Shown here: in pieces, positions 24,284-36,800 of the stretch
Layout: the number at the start of each line of letters is the position of its first letter
How positions within the stretch are numbered: position 1 is the first letter of the stretch
Origin: Bicyclus anynana
Lineage: Eukaryota; Arthropoda; Insecta; Lepidoptera; Nymphalidae
Length of the DNA stretch: 64,000 nt
NCBI RefSeq assembly: GCF_947172395.1
Contig: NC_069108.1
Span: 3,635,501 to 3,699,500, forward strand
Direction: 5' to 3'
Notes under the pieces: model-generated
Databases searched by the model: none
Told to the model about the DNA's origin: nothing
Seen by the model: the letters and a program-made list of their open reading frames with translations, nothing else
Program-made: the position numbers and the translations under genes

Positions 24284-24595
24284 TTGCTAAAAAAAAAACC
24301 GGCCAAGTCCGTGTCGGGTCACGTGCAGTGTAGGGTTCCGTAGTCCACAAACACAATTCACAACAAATTGCAATAAAGATACCCCACAATAGGGGATAGA
24401 CGATCCCCTGATGGATGGAGGACGAAAAAATCATCTCCACTGTGCATGGAACCCAAATTTTAATTTTTTTCATTTTCTTTTTACCACTTTATAGACGTAA
24501 TCAATATATACACATCCATGACAACAAACGCACAGACAAACGGACATGGCGAAACTGTAAGGGTTCCTTGTGGACTACAGAACCCTAAAAAGTCA
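24284..24595. repeat. Dispersed element upstream of gene 1
   Basis: Starts AAACCGGCCAAGTCCGTGTC and GTAGGGTTCCGTAG, and ends AAGGGTTCCTTGTGGACTAC and CAGAACCCTAAAAAG. The two ends are partly inverted, a widespread lepidopteran repeat form. It ends about 85 nt above the first GATA motif. Confidence 0.65.
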
Positions 24596-24681
24596 CCTTC
24601 TCTATGTGTGGGCCGAATGCAATGTCATACATTGTACTTAAGTTTGTTTCGTCGAGTAGGTATTACAGTTATGGGGGCCGT

Positions 24682-24807
24682 CTTATCAAATTCATCTTAT
24701 GATGATCTGATATGTAGTGATAAGATGATTAAAGATAATAGATATACCGCTAAACATCTATAAATACCAGTTAATTGAGTTATTTGTCTGTCAATCTTAA
24801 GGCACCT
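24682..24807 (+). promoter_or_regulatory. Gene 1 promoter with GATA motifs and TATA box
   Basis: Upstream of the ATG there is CTTATCA (24682-24688), TGATAAG (24718-24724), AGATAA (24733-24738) and TATAAATA (24759-24766), giving a short leader of roughly 20 nt. The order of CTTATCA, GATAAGAT and the TATA-like element repeats above gene 2. GATA factors are known to drive insect gut genes; tissue specificity here is inferred. Confidence 0.6.
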
Positions 24808-24827
24808 ATGGCGACACTTGGAGTCAT
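24808..24827 (+). CDS. GH1 gene 1, exon 1 (start codon, signal peptide start)
   Basis: This is a 20-nt coding exon: ATG plus five codons and two bases, followed by GTAAGTACTT. Joined to exon 2 it reads MATLGVIALLCASVALTHA, a textbook signal peptide. It was chosen because gene 2 has the same arrangement (ATGGCG, 20 nt, GTAAGTACT) below a matching promoter. An ATG at 27795, continuous with exon 2, is a weaker start because exon homology between the genes begins exactly at the AG acceptor. Confidence 0.82.
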
Positions 24828-27800
24828 GTAAGTACTTAGATGGTCTAAGATTATGCATTAGAAATATTTATTTATTTACTTAAACAATACCCGGGAAGAC
24901 ATTACAGTTGCTAGTCTTCCCAGGCTATAAAATGTACATTATAATAAAAGATAATTACAAACAAAATGACAAACTACAACAAAAATAACATAAAAAAAAA
25001 GAAAACATTACTAATTAAAATACAAAACATTAATCAATAATAATAACTAGTGGACCCGGTCAAGCTTCGCTTTGACTTATGTGCACTTCTACCCTATCCC
25101 TACTCTACACTACTCTACCCCTACCATACCCTACCCCTTTACTCTTAAACGTTTGTATGGGAAAAAGAAAAGGGTTGTTTTTATGGTTTTCCCGGCAATT
25201 ATTCTAATTTTTCTCACCTTTTAAATAGTCCACCACGCTGGCCCAATGCGGATTGGCAGACTTCACACACGCAAATAATTAAGATAATTCTCTGGTATGC
25301 AGGTTTCCTCACGATGTTTTCCTTCACCGTTTGAGACACGTGATATTTAATTTCTTAAAATGCACACAACTGAAAAGTTGGAGGTGCATGCCCCGGACCG
25401 GATTCGAACCCACACCCTCCAGAATCGGAGGCTCTTGCAGCCATTATTCATACAAAATATAGGAAACCACGAAGTAGATCAAAGCCAACCCGTAAATGTC
25501 GCCGCACACGGGCCACTGGCGACAGCCACAAAAACCACTAGAAGAAGCAAGAAGGGGCCACAAAAGCTGAAGCGCGCAACAGCCATTTGTGGCCGGTGGT
25601 CGACACTTGTGGTCGGTGGCTGCTAATTTTTAAAAGCTTTTATTTAACTTGCAATGTATGTAGGATGTTACGGTTGATTCTTTGAGCTCAATTTTGAAGT
25701 AGATATCTTCAACCGATTGAACTGAAATTTTGTATACACGTTAAGATTGGATGACAATGCACGATATCCTCATTATGTACAACTTAAATGAGGTTATAAG
25801 TTGATAGTTAAAATGTTGAAAGAAAAAATATTTTCTTCTTTTTAGAACGCTTAAATAAAAGTTTTTTTTTAAAAAGTTTTTTTGCTTATAATTTATTTAA
25901 CCTAAACATGCAGTATCATAATCGCGTGAGTAGTGTGTTGCGGAGTTTTGTGTTGGCGTATTGTGGCCGGTGCGGGCCATGAGAAGCGAGCAGCGACTTC
26001 GCGTGGAATTTAGTTTTTCACAAATCCCTCGGGAACCATGGATTTTTTCGGGATAAAAAGAAGCCTATGTATTAATCCATGCTATAATATATCTCAATAT
26101 CAAACAGCTAATTCGGTTAAGTAGTCGAGGCGTGAAAGAGTAACAAACATTCATATCATTAAAATCATCAGTTATCGCAAATCTCGGGAAACCATGGATT
26201 TTTTCGGGATAAAAAGTAGCTTCTGTGTTAATCCAGAGTAAAATCTATATACATTCCAAATTTTGGCCAAATCGCTTCAGTAGTAGCGGCGTTAAAGAGT
26301 AACAAACATCCAAATATATGATATAATTTTATTTTTATTTTTAATATTTTTTCTTCTCACGATGTTATTTTTTAGTATGATATTTTTTTTTGTTTTTCCC
26401 TTTTTATTTTAGTTAATAGTAATGTATCATTTTAAGTTTAAGTTATTATTATTGTTTATTTTAGTTAATAAGGTTGTTGTGTGCTGTGTTTGTGGCGGCA
26501 TCTGGTCAACGGTTCCAACCGAATACCAGCGCTGCATGCTCTTTTTATTTAAAGAGTATGCAGCATTATGCTGAGTTGGACCCGTTTACTGGGTTGTGCC
26601 ACACATCGCAGGATATTGTTATAGAACAAATTGTGTTGTGTGGCATAATTCACTAATAAAGCTTTTTTCTTTCTTCTTTCTTTCTTTCTTCAAATATCCA
26701 AACATCTATACAAACTTTCGCGTTAATAATATTAGTAGGATGAAAACTACAGGAAATATGCCGGTAGCGGCGTTTTGTGATTGTGATCGGTGGCCCGCGT
26801 GTGGGAATCCTTATACAGTCATCGGGGGTTGGGTGACTTTAGAATCTTTGGCAGGTGGAGTGGACTTTAAAGACAAAGAGGGCAACGACTCTCTGAGGGC
26901 TTCTCCTCTGAGACTCGGATGAAGAGGGCCGTTCTGGAAGAGTGTTTTGGCCTGAGTGTATCAATCAGTCTGGGGTCCCCGAAGACCATGGGTTAGAAAT
27001 CCCACGTTTAGTGAAACAAATTTGTCTGATCCGGTGGCCTGGAAAACTGTAACTTGGTTCCTCGACCTCCGTTCGCCGTTAAGTGCGACAACAGCTACAC
27101 GCTTACGCGGTCAAATGTGTTTTTAGGCTCAGTCCAGAAAGCGAATTCGCTGCGATTCTCTCGCGCGAATTACGCGCGACCGTTGCGTCCACAAGGTGCG
27201 TACCAACGCGCGAGAATTTGGGGAGGAATTCAGTACGAAACATGGAGTTGAACGTGCACTCGCTCTAGAGTTCGCGCGTTAACTGGACGCAACAAGGCGT
27301 CCCTAGTATCTCGACTCACGCGCAATAAGCATGAATCACGCGCGAGTCGAGAGTCTGGCGTAGTGCACGCGATTTACGCGCGTATTTTGAATTCGCGCGA
27401 TGCGATTCGCGACGAATTCGCCCCTTAAAGGACTAGCTCAGTTGTAAGCCAGGTGAAACGGTGAACGGTGAAATTGGCAGCCTTTTTAGCCGTCTGCGTC
27501 TGCGATTTTGACAAATGAGGTGTCATTGAGTTCGTCAGAACTGTGGTAGTGACAGGCTATATGTATATAGCAGAAGGTGCACATACGATGTTATTTTTCG
27601 CTTTTTAGTATATTCACAAGTGAAGAGTGTGAGTGGTAACAGTGATCGGGGCGTTGGCCCTTCTTTTGATCGTATCAGTAAAGGTCCAGTCCAGTCAGGA
27701 TTCAATAAGCCGCTACATATTCTATTGCTGAGCGACAGTCGTCAGCGTGAGTTAATGTACGGGTGGCGCCATCTAGTTTCACAGATATAAAATAATGGTT

Positions 27801-30800
27801 TTGTTACAAAATCCTGATAATTGTTGTTGCAGTGCATTGCTGTGTGCGAGCGTTGCGTTGACGCATGCCTATAACGCACGGCACGAGGTGCGCAAGTTTC
27901 CGGATGGGTTCCTGTTCGGAACTGCCACCGCCTCCTACCAGGTGGAGGGCGCCTGGGATGCTGACGGTATAATTCAATATTTTGAATTTTTTAATGATAT
28001 TGCCCCCCCCCCCCCCTGCATGCATTGGATGGCCCTGTAACAAAAGTAGTTGCGGGCTCAAATGAATAGTAAAGAAAGATTCTTACAAAAGAAACAGTTA
28101 AAGTTACCTAACCACCAAGCTGAAAATCGGTAAGATTGTTTAAAATATCATTAAAAATAAAATAAAAAGTTCCCCATCTTTCCCCTGTAAGGAAAAAAAT
28201 TTATTAAAGGTCAAAAAAAATATTAGTTTTTCGCGATTTTCAGCAAAACGGTAAGTTTTATCATAGAAATACCTTAGACAAAATTGTAGACCATAAAATT
28301 ATCTACAAAAAATTTCTTCATACTTTTTTTCTACGAGCCACCGTTTTTGAGATATAACGATTCAAAAAGTTGTAACAGTTCAAATCGTCATAATATGCAT
28401 GAGTAGGTAGGCCAGTGGCGTCGAACTTTAACTACGGCCGTGGCTAGTTACCACCCTACCGGCAAAGACGTACCGCCAAGCGATTTAGCGTTCCGGTACG
28501 ATGCCGTGTAGAAACCGAAAGGGGTGGGCTTAGACTGCATCATTACCATCAGGTGAGATTGTAGTCAAGGGCTAACTTGTAGAGAATAAAAAAAAAAATT
28601 GGTTGCCTGTAAAGTCGGTATACGGGCGAAAGTTTTACGTGCCAACGACTTTGAGTGGTAAAATAATTTTAATGTGAATATTCATTTATTTTATTTATTT
28701 ATACAAAGAATTATATTTAAAACATTAATTTATACAAAGAATCTCGCACTGAATTTCATATTAACAAAATTTTATTCACTCGCTCTCATTGTGAGCGCAT
28801 AACGTGAGCGGAGCGTAACGCAGTTTCTTGAAGTGTCACCCGGCAAACCAATTTATAAGACGTTGTCACGTCAAAAAAAAAGTTAATATTTTTTTTTTCG
28901 GAAAACATCAGATTATGTGAGATTAGTACGTTTCACTAATTTTTGCATAGTGCTAACCAATGCTTTCCTAGCACTTCGCACTGCCGCGATATTGCTCTGT
29001 CTTCCAACAACTTTTCAACTCACGCAAATAGTCACGACGCTCCGTACTAGCTATTCGACTCGCGCTCAGAACCTAACCTAAAAGGTATTTTTTTTTTTTT
29101 TATTTATTACAAGTTAGCCCTTGACTGCAATCTCACCTGATGGTAAGTGATGATGCAATCTAAGATGGAAGCGGGCTATCTTGTTAGGGGGAAGTCGAAA
29201 ATCCACACCCCTTTCGGTTTCTACACGACATCGTACCGGAACGCTAAATCGCTTGGCGGTACGTCTTTGTCGGTAGAGTGGTAATGTAGCGTTATCCATA
29301 CAAATATTATTGTTTAATAATTATTAGCGTATCCACATTATTATTTAGTTCGTAGATTATCCATAAGTTTATAACATACCAAAATGTATCCCGACATATG
29401 GCCTGCACAATGCACATGTGGCATGCAGGCCACACTAACAATTAACAACTCAAGAACATTACTAACCCAATGTATTTAGTTATAATAATCCAGTTGAACA
29501 GTAAACGGCGATCGATAAACACGCTTTTCTTTGCCACCTTACCTTCTTACCACACGCGGCAAAGTAACTAGCCACGGCCAAAGCCTCCCACCAGCCAGAC
29601 CAATCAAGAAAATCTCAATCGGCCCAGCTGGGAATCGAACCCAGGACCTCCGTCTTGTAAATCCACCGCAGGTAGGGAGCGATAGTCAGGATTAACGGCT
29701 GAGTAATGTCGCCGTACAATGTCTTTGTCTACTTCCCTCGGTAAAGTAATGATACTCGAATTTTCATTGCTTGGTTACCACGGATTAATCAATAATACAC
29801 AGATAAAGCGTACGGAACACGACGGTGTCGTACCCGTCACGAATACGAAATTCAAAAACAAATACGTTCTCTTGTCAGAACAACACGAACCGTCGCATCA
29901 GTAATTTTCAATAATTAATAAAGAAAAATCGTGTCTTGTTTTTTTAAATACTTTAAAAGCTGATCTCATAAACTAAAGAAATAAGATGGAGTATTTTTTT
30001 ATTGGTTATTATTCAATATTATATTAATTTACGTAATTATTGTAAGTGTTAAATTTTCAAATACATATTATGAAAAAAGTTTGTATAAGTCAAGGAGACG
30101 CGTGAGTTTTGTTTTTTTTTTATGGGTGCACGGGCTTCAACACGCAGTTTGTAACGACTCTCTGGTTACTCTGTGTTGACTACAGGTAAAGGCGAAAATA
30201 TATGGGACCGCATAACGCATACCAATCCAGATCACATCATGGACAAATCCAACGGAGACATCGCTGACAACTCGTACTATCTCTACAGGAGAGACGTGCA
30301 GATGATGAGGGAATTGGGACTGGACTTATACAGGTAATAAACCTTTTGCTTGTTGATCAAATTCAAGAATACAATAAGATACATAAGCATAGACTTTCCA
30401 TAAAACCATGATTTATACATCTAACAGCTTCATTGTTTTACTATTAAAATCAATGTAAACTTTCAAGCCCTATTTCACCACCTTAGAGTTTGAATTTTAA
30501 AAATTTTTGAATCCTATTATATTTTCTATTTTTTTTTTATGATTTATAAACCATTTTTTAAAACTGTAACTCAAATAATGAAGGATTTTCCATAAAAACT
30601 TTCAACCCCTATTTCACCCCTTTTTATTTTATTTTCGCAATAAAAAGTATACTATAACTTTCTCCGTATTATGGTCTTAAACCGTGCCAAGTTTCATTTA
30701 AATTCATTCGATAGTTTCAGCGTGATGCCCAAATAACAAAAAAACACAACAGACAGACAAAAAATCGAAAAAAAATATTTTTAGCTTCAGTATTGATTAT

Positions 30801-33800
30801 ATAATGCCCCCCAACAAAAATTTTTAAAAATATCTTCAATGTCTACAGAATTTACAAAATGTACATTCGTGTATTATAAGTATAGATTCTAGATGGCGCT
30901 GGCGTCGGTTATGTCACGTTAACGTTTGGTGTTACAAATGGTATAAGTCAGATCTCAAATTGTGAATAAATGTATAGAATTTGACCAGTTTTATTATAAG
31001 TATAGATAGATTACTGGTATATATCGCTTCCAAACGTATTCCGGAAGAAAGAAAGAAAAAACATTTAAATCTAAAATCGTGCCACACTTAACCACTTAAC
31101 ACTATTGTAGTGCCTGATATCCAGACCACTCAGGTAAGTCAAAAACCAAAAGTAGTCTAATCATCAGAACATCACTACAAGAAGACAAGAAGAATATTGA
31201 ACTTCCTAAGTACACAAATCTTAGGGATAATTCTAACCAGTAAAATAAACTAGTATGAACCTTTACTTTTTCCTAATTGTTAAAGAGCAATTTTTTCTAT
31301 CAGATCCTCTATATCATGGACGAGGATCCTTCCATCCGGTTTCCCCGACAAGATCAACGAAGCCGGCGTACAGTACTACAACAATCTGATAGACGAACTT
31401 CTCAAATACAACATTCAGCCAATGATGACGCTCTACCACTGGGATTTGCCGCAGAAACTGCAAGATCTAGGCGGATGGGCCAATCCAGAAATCGTGACCT
31501 GGTATGCAGACTATTCCAGGGTCGTATTCAAGCTTTTTGGTGACAGAGTGAAGTACTTCATCACGATAAATGAACCGTACCTCGTTTGCAATAGTGGGTA
31601 CGGTGGAGATAAGCTAGCACCTGCACTGAACAGTACGGGGATTGGAGAGTATATGTGTGCGAAGCATCTATTGCTGGCTCACGCAAAAGCTTACCACATT
31701 TATGATGATGAGTTCAGACCTAGCCAGAAGGGGAAGATATTCATATCGTTCAGTGCGCAGTGGTATGAGCCAATCAGTGACAGTGCGGCAGATGTGGAAG
31801 CAGCACACGATGCTAATCAGTTTGAAGTGAGTGTATTTGATTGGATGACATGTTGTAAATAATCATCAGAAATAACTGAAAAAATATTTGCTTGTTTACT
31901 TTTTTTTATTTACTGAAAGGAGATGGTCTATATCAAGTCAGGCCATTAACTTCACTAAATTAAAAGTGGATTCGTAGATTTGAATTATTCAAAATAGTTT
32001 AATATTTTTTTTTCTTTTATTTCAGTCTTTGTACACTGTCTCACATGTTTTTCATTACTTACTATTCTAGATATTCTTAACTAGTAGATACTAATATAGA
32101 TTAAAAAGAAAGATGGGCCAAAAGACTTCCTTGTGGAATGCCTAGCCTTGTAATAATTTGGAAAAATGTAGACAAAAATATTTTCACTCTTACAATCTCA
32201 ATAAACGCCTATATCTAATGGGTAAAATACTAGCGACTTTGCGTGCCGTTTGCGACCGGTTGCGTGAAATTCTGATTTTTACAAATCCTGCGGGATCTTT
32301 CCGAAATAGAAAATAGTTAATGTTCTGCTACAAGGCCCAATTTATTTCTAATACCAAATTTAATCAAAATCGTTTCAGTGTTTTAGCCGTGAAAAGGTAA
32401 CAGACAGTTTGCGCTTTTATTATATATTAATATTAAATAGGTACCGTATCAAAGGCTTTTAACAGATCTAAAAAAAATCTTATTTCTCACAAATTTCACG
32501 TTCAAATTACTTATAAGTACGAATGTATGTTTACAGTGGGCACAATACAGTTGGCCGATTTATTCCGAAACCGGAGACTTTCCCCCAGAGATGAAGAAGA
32601 GGATAGCAGCCAGGAGTGCGGAGCAGGGCTTCCCAAGGTCCAGGCTACCGGAATTCAGCCCCGAGGAAATTGAGCTCGTCAAAGGAACTTCAGACTTCTT
32701 CGGCCTTAACCATTATACGACGAACCAAATTTATAGGTGAGAGGTTTTGACGGCCTCCATGGCGCGTTTTCTTAATTTGTTGTTGGATCTACATTTTTGT
32801 GAATAAATGTTACGTAAATATTATTTTTTAAAATGTGATTTTTCTGTTTAAATTTATACAAAAAAATATTATATTTTTTTTTGTACTAAAAGGAATTCAT
32901 AAAAACACGTCAGGCAGTATTGCCGAGTATTTAATTTTAAGAAATTAAGTATTTTATGGCTGTACTTTGCCTTTTGTATACGAAAATAAATCTTTTAAAC
33001 AAAAAAGTTGAACCGACTTCAAAATAACAAAAAATAAACTAAAAAGCGATAAATAACATTATATTGTGCTACCTTCTGATTACTTTGAAGGCGGTTACTT
33101 CTTCTCAAAAAAAAAACTCCTAAAGCTTGATTTTTATAGGTGCTTTTCGGGGGGCTCTTCTTCTGTTGGTGTTTTCTCACAAAAAAAGCTCCATTTAAAA
33201 TTTCCATAATTATGCACAAAGAATAAAATACATGATTTAAATTAAGTTTTATAAGAAATCCTTAACTTCGAATAATTAACTACACGAAATTTATATTGTT
33301 TATATTAAAGGAGATGGTCCAAAATTGTATGGAGCCCAGGTCCAGTTATTGTACTCTAGCGGAAGTAAAAGAAGATATTTTTTTCAACTGTTTTTGATTA
33401 TACAAATCTACGAATTTATTTTCATTCTTACGAAATAATATTCATTGTCTCTCACGAATTGCAACATTACTATGGGTAATAATGGCGGATTGATGACGTT
33501 TTCATTACAGTAATCGATTTGACGTTTGCTGTCAATTGTCATGTCATAGTTGCTCTATGGGCGCCATCTTGATATAACTCAAAAACTTGGGTTTATATTT
33601 TATTTATTACTTTATATTTAGTTAGATTTATTCACTTTAATAATTTTTTATAAAATCGTTGTATTTTTTAAATTTTTAACCGACTTCCAAAAAGGAGGAG
33701 GTTCTACGTTCGGCTGTATGTATGTTTTTTTTTTTTATGTATGTCCAGCGATAATTCCGTCAATTATAAACCGATTTTGAAAATATTTTTTTTGTTTTGT

Positions 33801-36800
33801 AGGGTTTACTTCCAGGGTGGTCACATTTTTTTCATGTCAGGATCTGATGATGGCATCCTGGAGAAATTGAGGGGAACTTTCGAAAGTTGTAGAGACGGCT
33901 AGTACGTTTGTTAGTGTTTCCATAAGGTATTTTAAACCACTACAACTTTATGAAGGTTTGGAGTTGGCCTGATGATGGAGCCGAAACACAGACGATGGAA
34001 CTCGTCAAGGATTTACAGCAGTCACCTTTTGTTTGGGCTTGATTAATTTGTATTGATGAGTACTTTCCACCTATATGGGTTGTGACTGTATTAAGGGTCT
34101 GGTGATGAAGACGAGGGACAGTGAAGAGAACTCCTCGACGGTTCACAGTAGCTACCTTGTGTTTGGACTTGATAAATTTGTATTGATGAGAACTTTCCAC
34201 CTAGATGGATTGCGACTGTATTAAGGGTCTGGTGATGAAGACGAAGCATAGTGAAGAGAACTCCTCGACGGCTCACAGTAACTACCTTGTGTTTGGACTT
34301 GATAATTTTGTATTGATAAGAACTTTCCACTTAGATAGGTTGTGACTGTACACACGCAGTGGGTATGCTAACACTAAAAATAAAAAAAATAAAAATTTTA
34401 ATAAAAAAAATTCAACCGACTTCCAACTCAAAAAATAACTTTAACTAAAAAGCAAAAAATAACATCCTACCTATGAGCTACCTTCTGATCAGTTTGAAGG
34501 CGGTGCCAAGCCAGTGTCGTGTTTTAATTAAAGCTGTTTCTGGAATAACCACAGAAATTTTGTAGTTTAAACGTATTTAATTAAAACATCACTGGCTTGG
34601 CACCGCCTTCAAACTGATTAGAAGGTAGCACATAGGTAGGATGTTATTTTTTGCTTTTTAGTTAAAGTTATTTTTTGAGTTGGAAGTCGGTTGAATTTTT
34701 TTTATTAAAATTTTTTAATTATACAAGAGTGGACCTGAAATGGACCATCTCCTTTGATATGAATCAACTACCCTATTGGACGCATTTTGTATTTTGATAG
34801 GAACGCAAGTGTTCCGCAGTTCAATGTACCTTCGATTGAGGATGACCTAGGCGTCGGCAGCTACACGCCGATTGAGTGGCAGCTGAGTGAAACCAGTAAA
34901 ACTAAGGTATAGCCATCATTATCAACCCATTGGGCTAACTGTTGAGCACGAGTCTCCTCCCAAAATGACAAAGGTTCACCACAATTTCGACGACCTAAAT
35001 GGCGCAGTGGATTTACAAGACGGAGTTCCTTAATTGGTCCAAGTCTGGCTGGTGTGAGGCTAGTTACCACCCTACCGGCAAAGACGTACAGCCAAGCGAT
35101 TTAGCGTTCCGGTACGATGTCGTGTAGAAACTGAAAGGGGTGTGGATTTTCATCCTACACCTAACTCCTAATGGAAGTCCCGTTAAAATTATTTCAGCTA
35201 TTACAGAGATTAGACCGGACCAACAAAAAGATAGACAAAAAATTTTAAAAAAAAGCTTGATTGTGCTTTAAATATAGTTGGTTTTTAGAAAATTTATTTT
35301 ATTCATATGGCTTATGTTCAAGTTACACGATTACTGGTTAAATATAATAATCCGGAAAAAATAATAATTATGATATTTATTATAATTATTGTTCGTACGG
35401 TAACCGGAAAGTAAATTAATATTAATTTTCCTGACGAGTAGCTTCAGCTCAACTCGAGTTACTATTCGAAAACTAGAAAGATGTGTGGGAATAACATTTG
35501 CTATTGACACGTCACGTGATCAAGATCTGTCATTCCCATACATTTTTCTAGTTTTCAAAGCGTTTGCGATCGTAGAAAGAGAATCGACGTGGCCACTTCG
35601 CTAGGCGGGCTGAATAGAAACATGATAAGCTTAAGCTTGTCGTTCGGAAAACTATAATTATATAAATTATAATTATATAATAAAAAAAAATTTCCGTACC
35701 ATTTCACCGCGGCTAGTTGCCTCGACTGGTGACAGAAGGGCTGGCTCATTTTTTGCGCAAAGGATCAGCATGGCTGGCCAGTGCGGAAATGCAGCCAGTA
35801 TTCTTGCCACCATTCCAAGTGGGCATGATTTGTATAGTTATTAGGATAAGTTAGCTTAAGTTCCCTAGTGTATTCTTTCTCAATAAAAAAAAATATATAT
35901 ATAATTATATTAATTTATTTTCCGGTTACCGTACGAATAATAATTGTAATAAATAAGGGACAGAAATCACAAACCGACGTTTTTATTTTATTTACACATT
36001 TCACAGTACGTGGCATGGGGTTTCACCAAACTCCTGAACCGCATCAAGGACGCCTACAAAAACCCCCCCGTGTTCATCACAGAGAATGGCATAGGAACAC
36101 GCGATGGTATGAACCTGATAGATGACGACAGAGTGACGTACTACAGGGGGTACCTGGATGCGCTCCTGGATGCACTGGAGGATGGCTGTGACGTCAGAGG
36201 ATATACCGCCTGGAGTCTGATGGACAACTTTGAATGGACTGACGGATATACGTAAGTTATATCATCACTAGCTGACCCGCAAAACGTATTTTTGCCTTAT
36301 AAAAACTAGCTTACACCGATTCCACCCACATAGTTCCCGTTCTTGTGAGAATATGGGGTTAAACATAGTCACTCAGAAATAACGTGGCTTTCTAGTGGTA
36401 CAATAATTATCAAAATAGGTACAGTGTATTCAGAGACTACCCCCTACAACACCACAAACTTTACATCATTATAATATTATTTTAAATAGATAAAAACCTG
36501 CTCACCAGACCTACCGAATATACATATAGGCCTTCACTAGGCCTTACTGAGGGACAATGACGGACCATGGACTATATTTGACCACTTTCACTTAATAGGG
36601 AAAATATAATGATAATAATAATAAAAGCCTTTATTCGCTGACCTTTTACATTTTGACTTATAATTAATACAAATTTTTAAATTTAACTAAAAATAAAATA
36701 AAATATAATTTTTAGCAACCACTTTGTAGGTCAGGTTGTCCTGCGACATAGGCCTCCCCCGCTTTTTTCCACTCATCTCTGTCTCGAGCTAACCTCCTCC

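Noticed and set aside
26474..26922. Open frames in gene 1 intron 1 as a nested gene
   Set aside because: The first lies in a LINE-like tail repeat also found at 13213; the second overlaps it and matches no family I know.
27795..27832. In-frame ATG continuous with GH1 gene 1 exon 2 as the protein start
   Set aside because: Gene 2 has no equivalent, homology begins exactly at the AG acceptor, and the 24808 exon gives a better signal peptide with a matching promoter.
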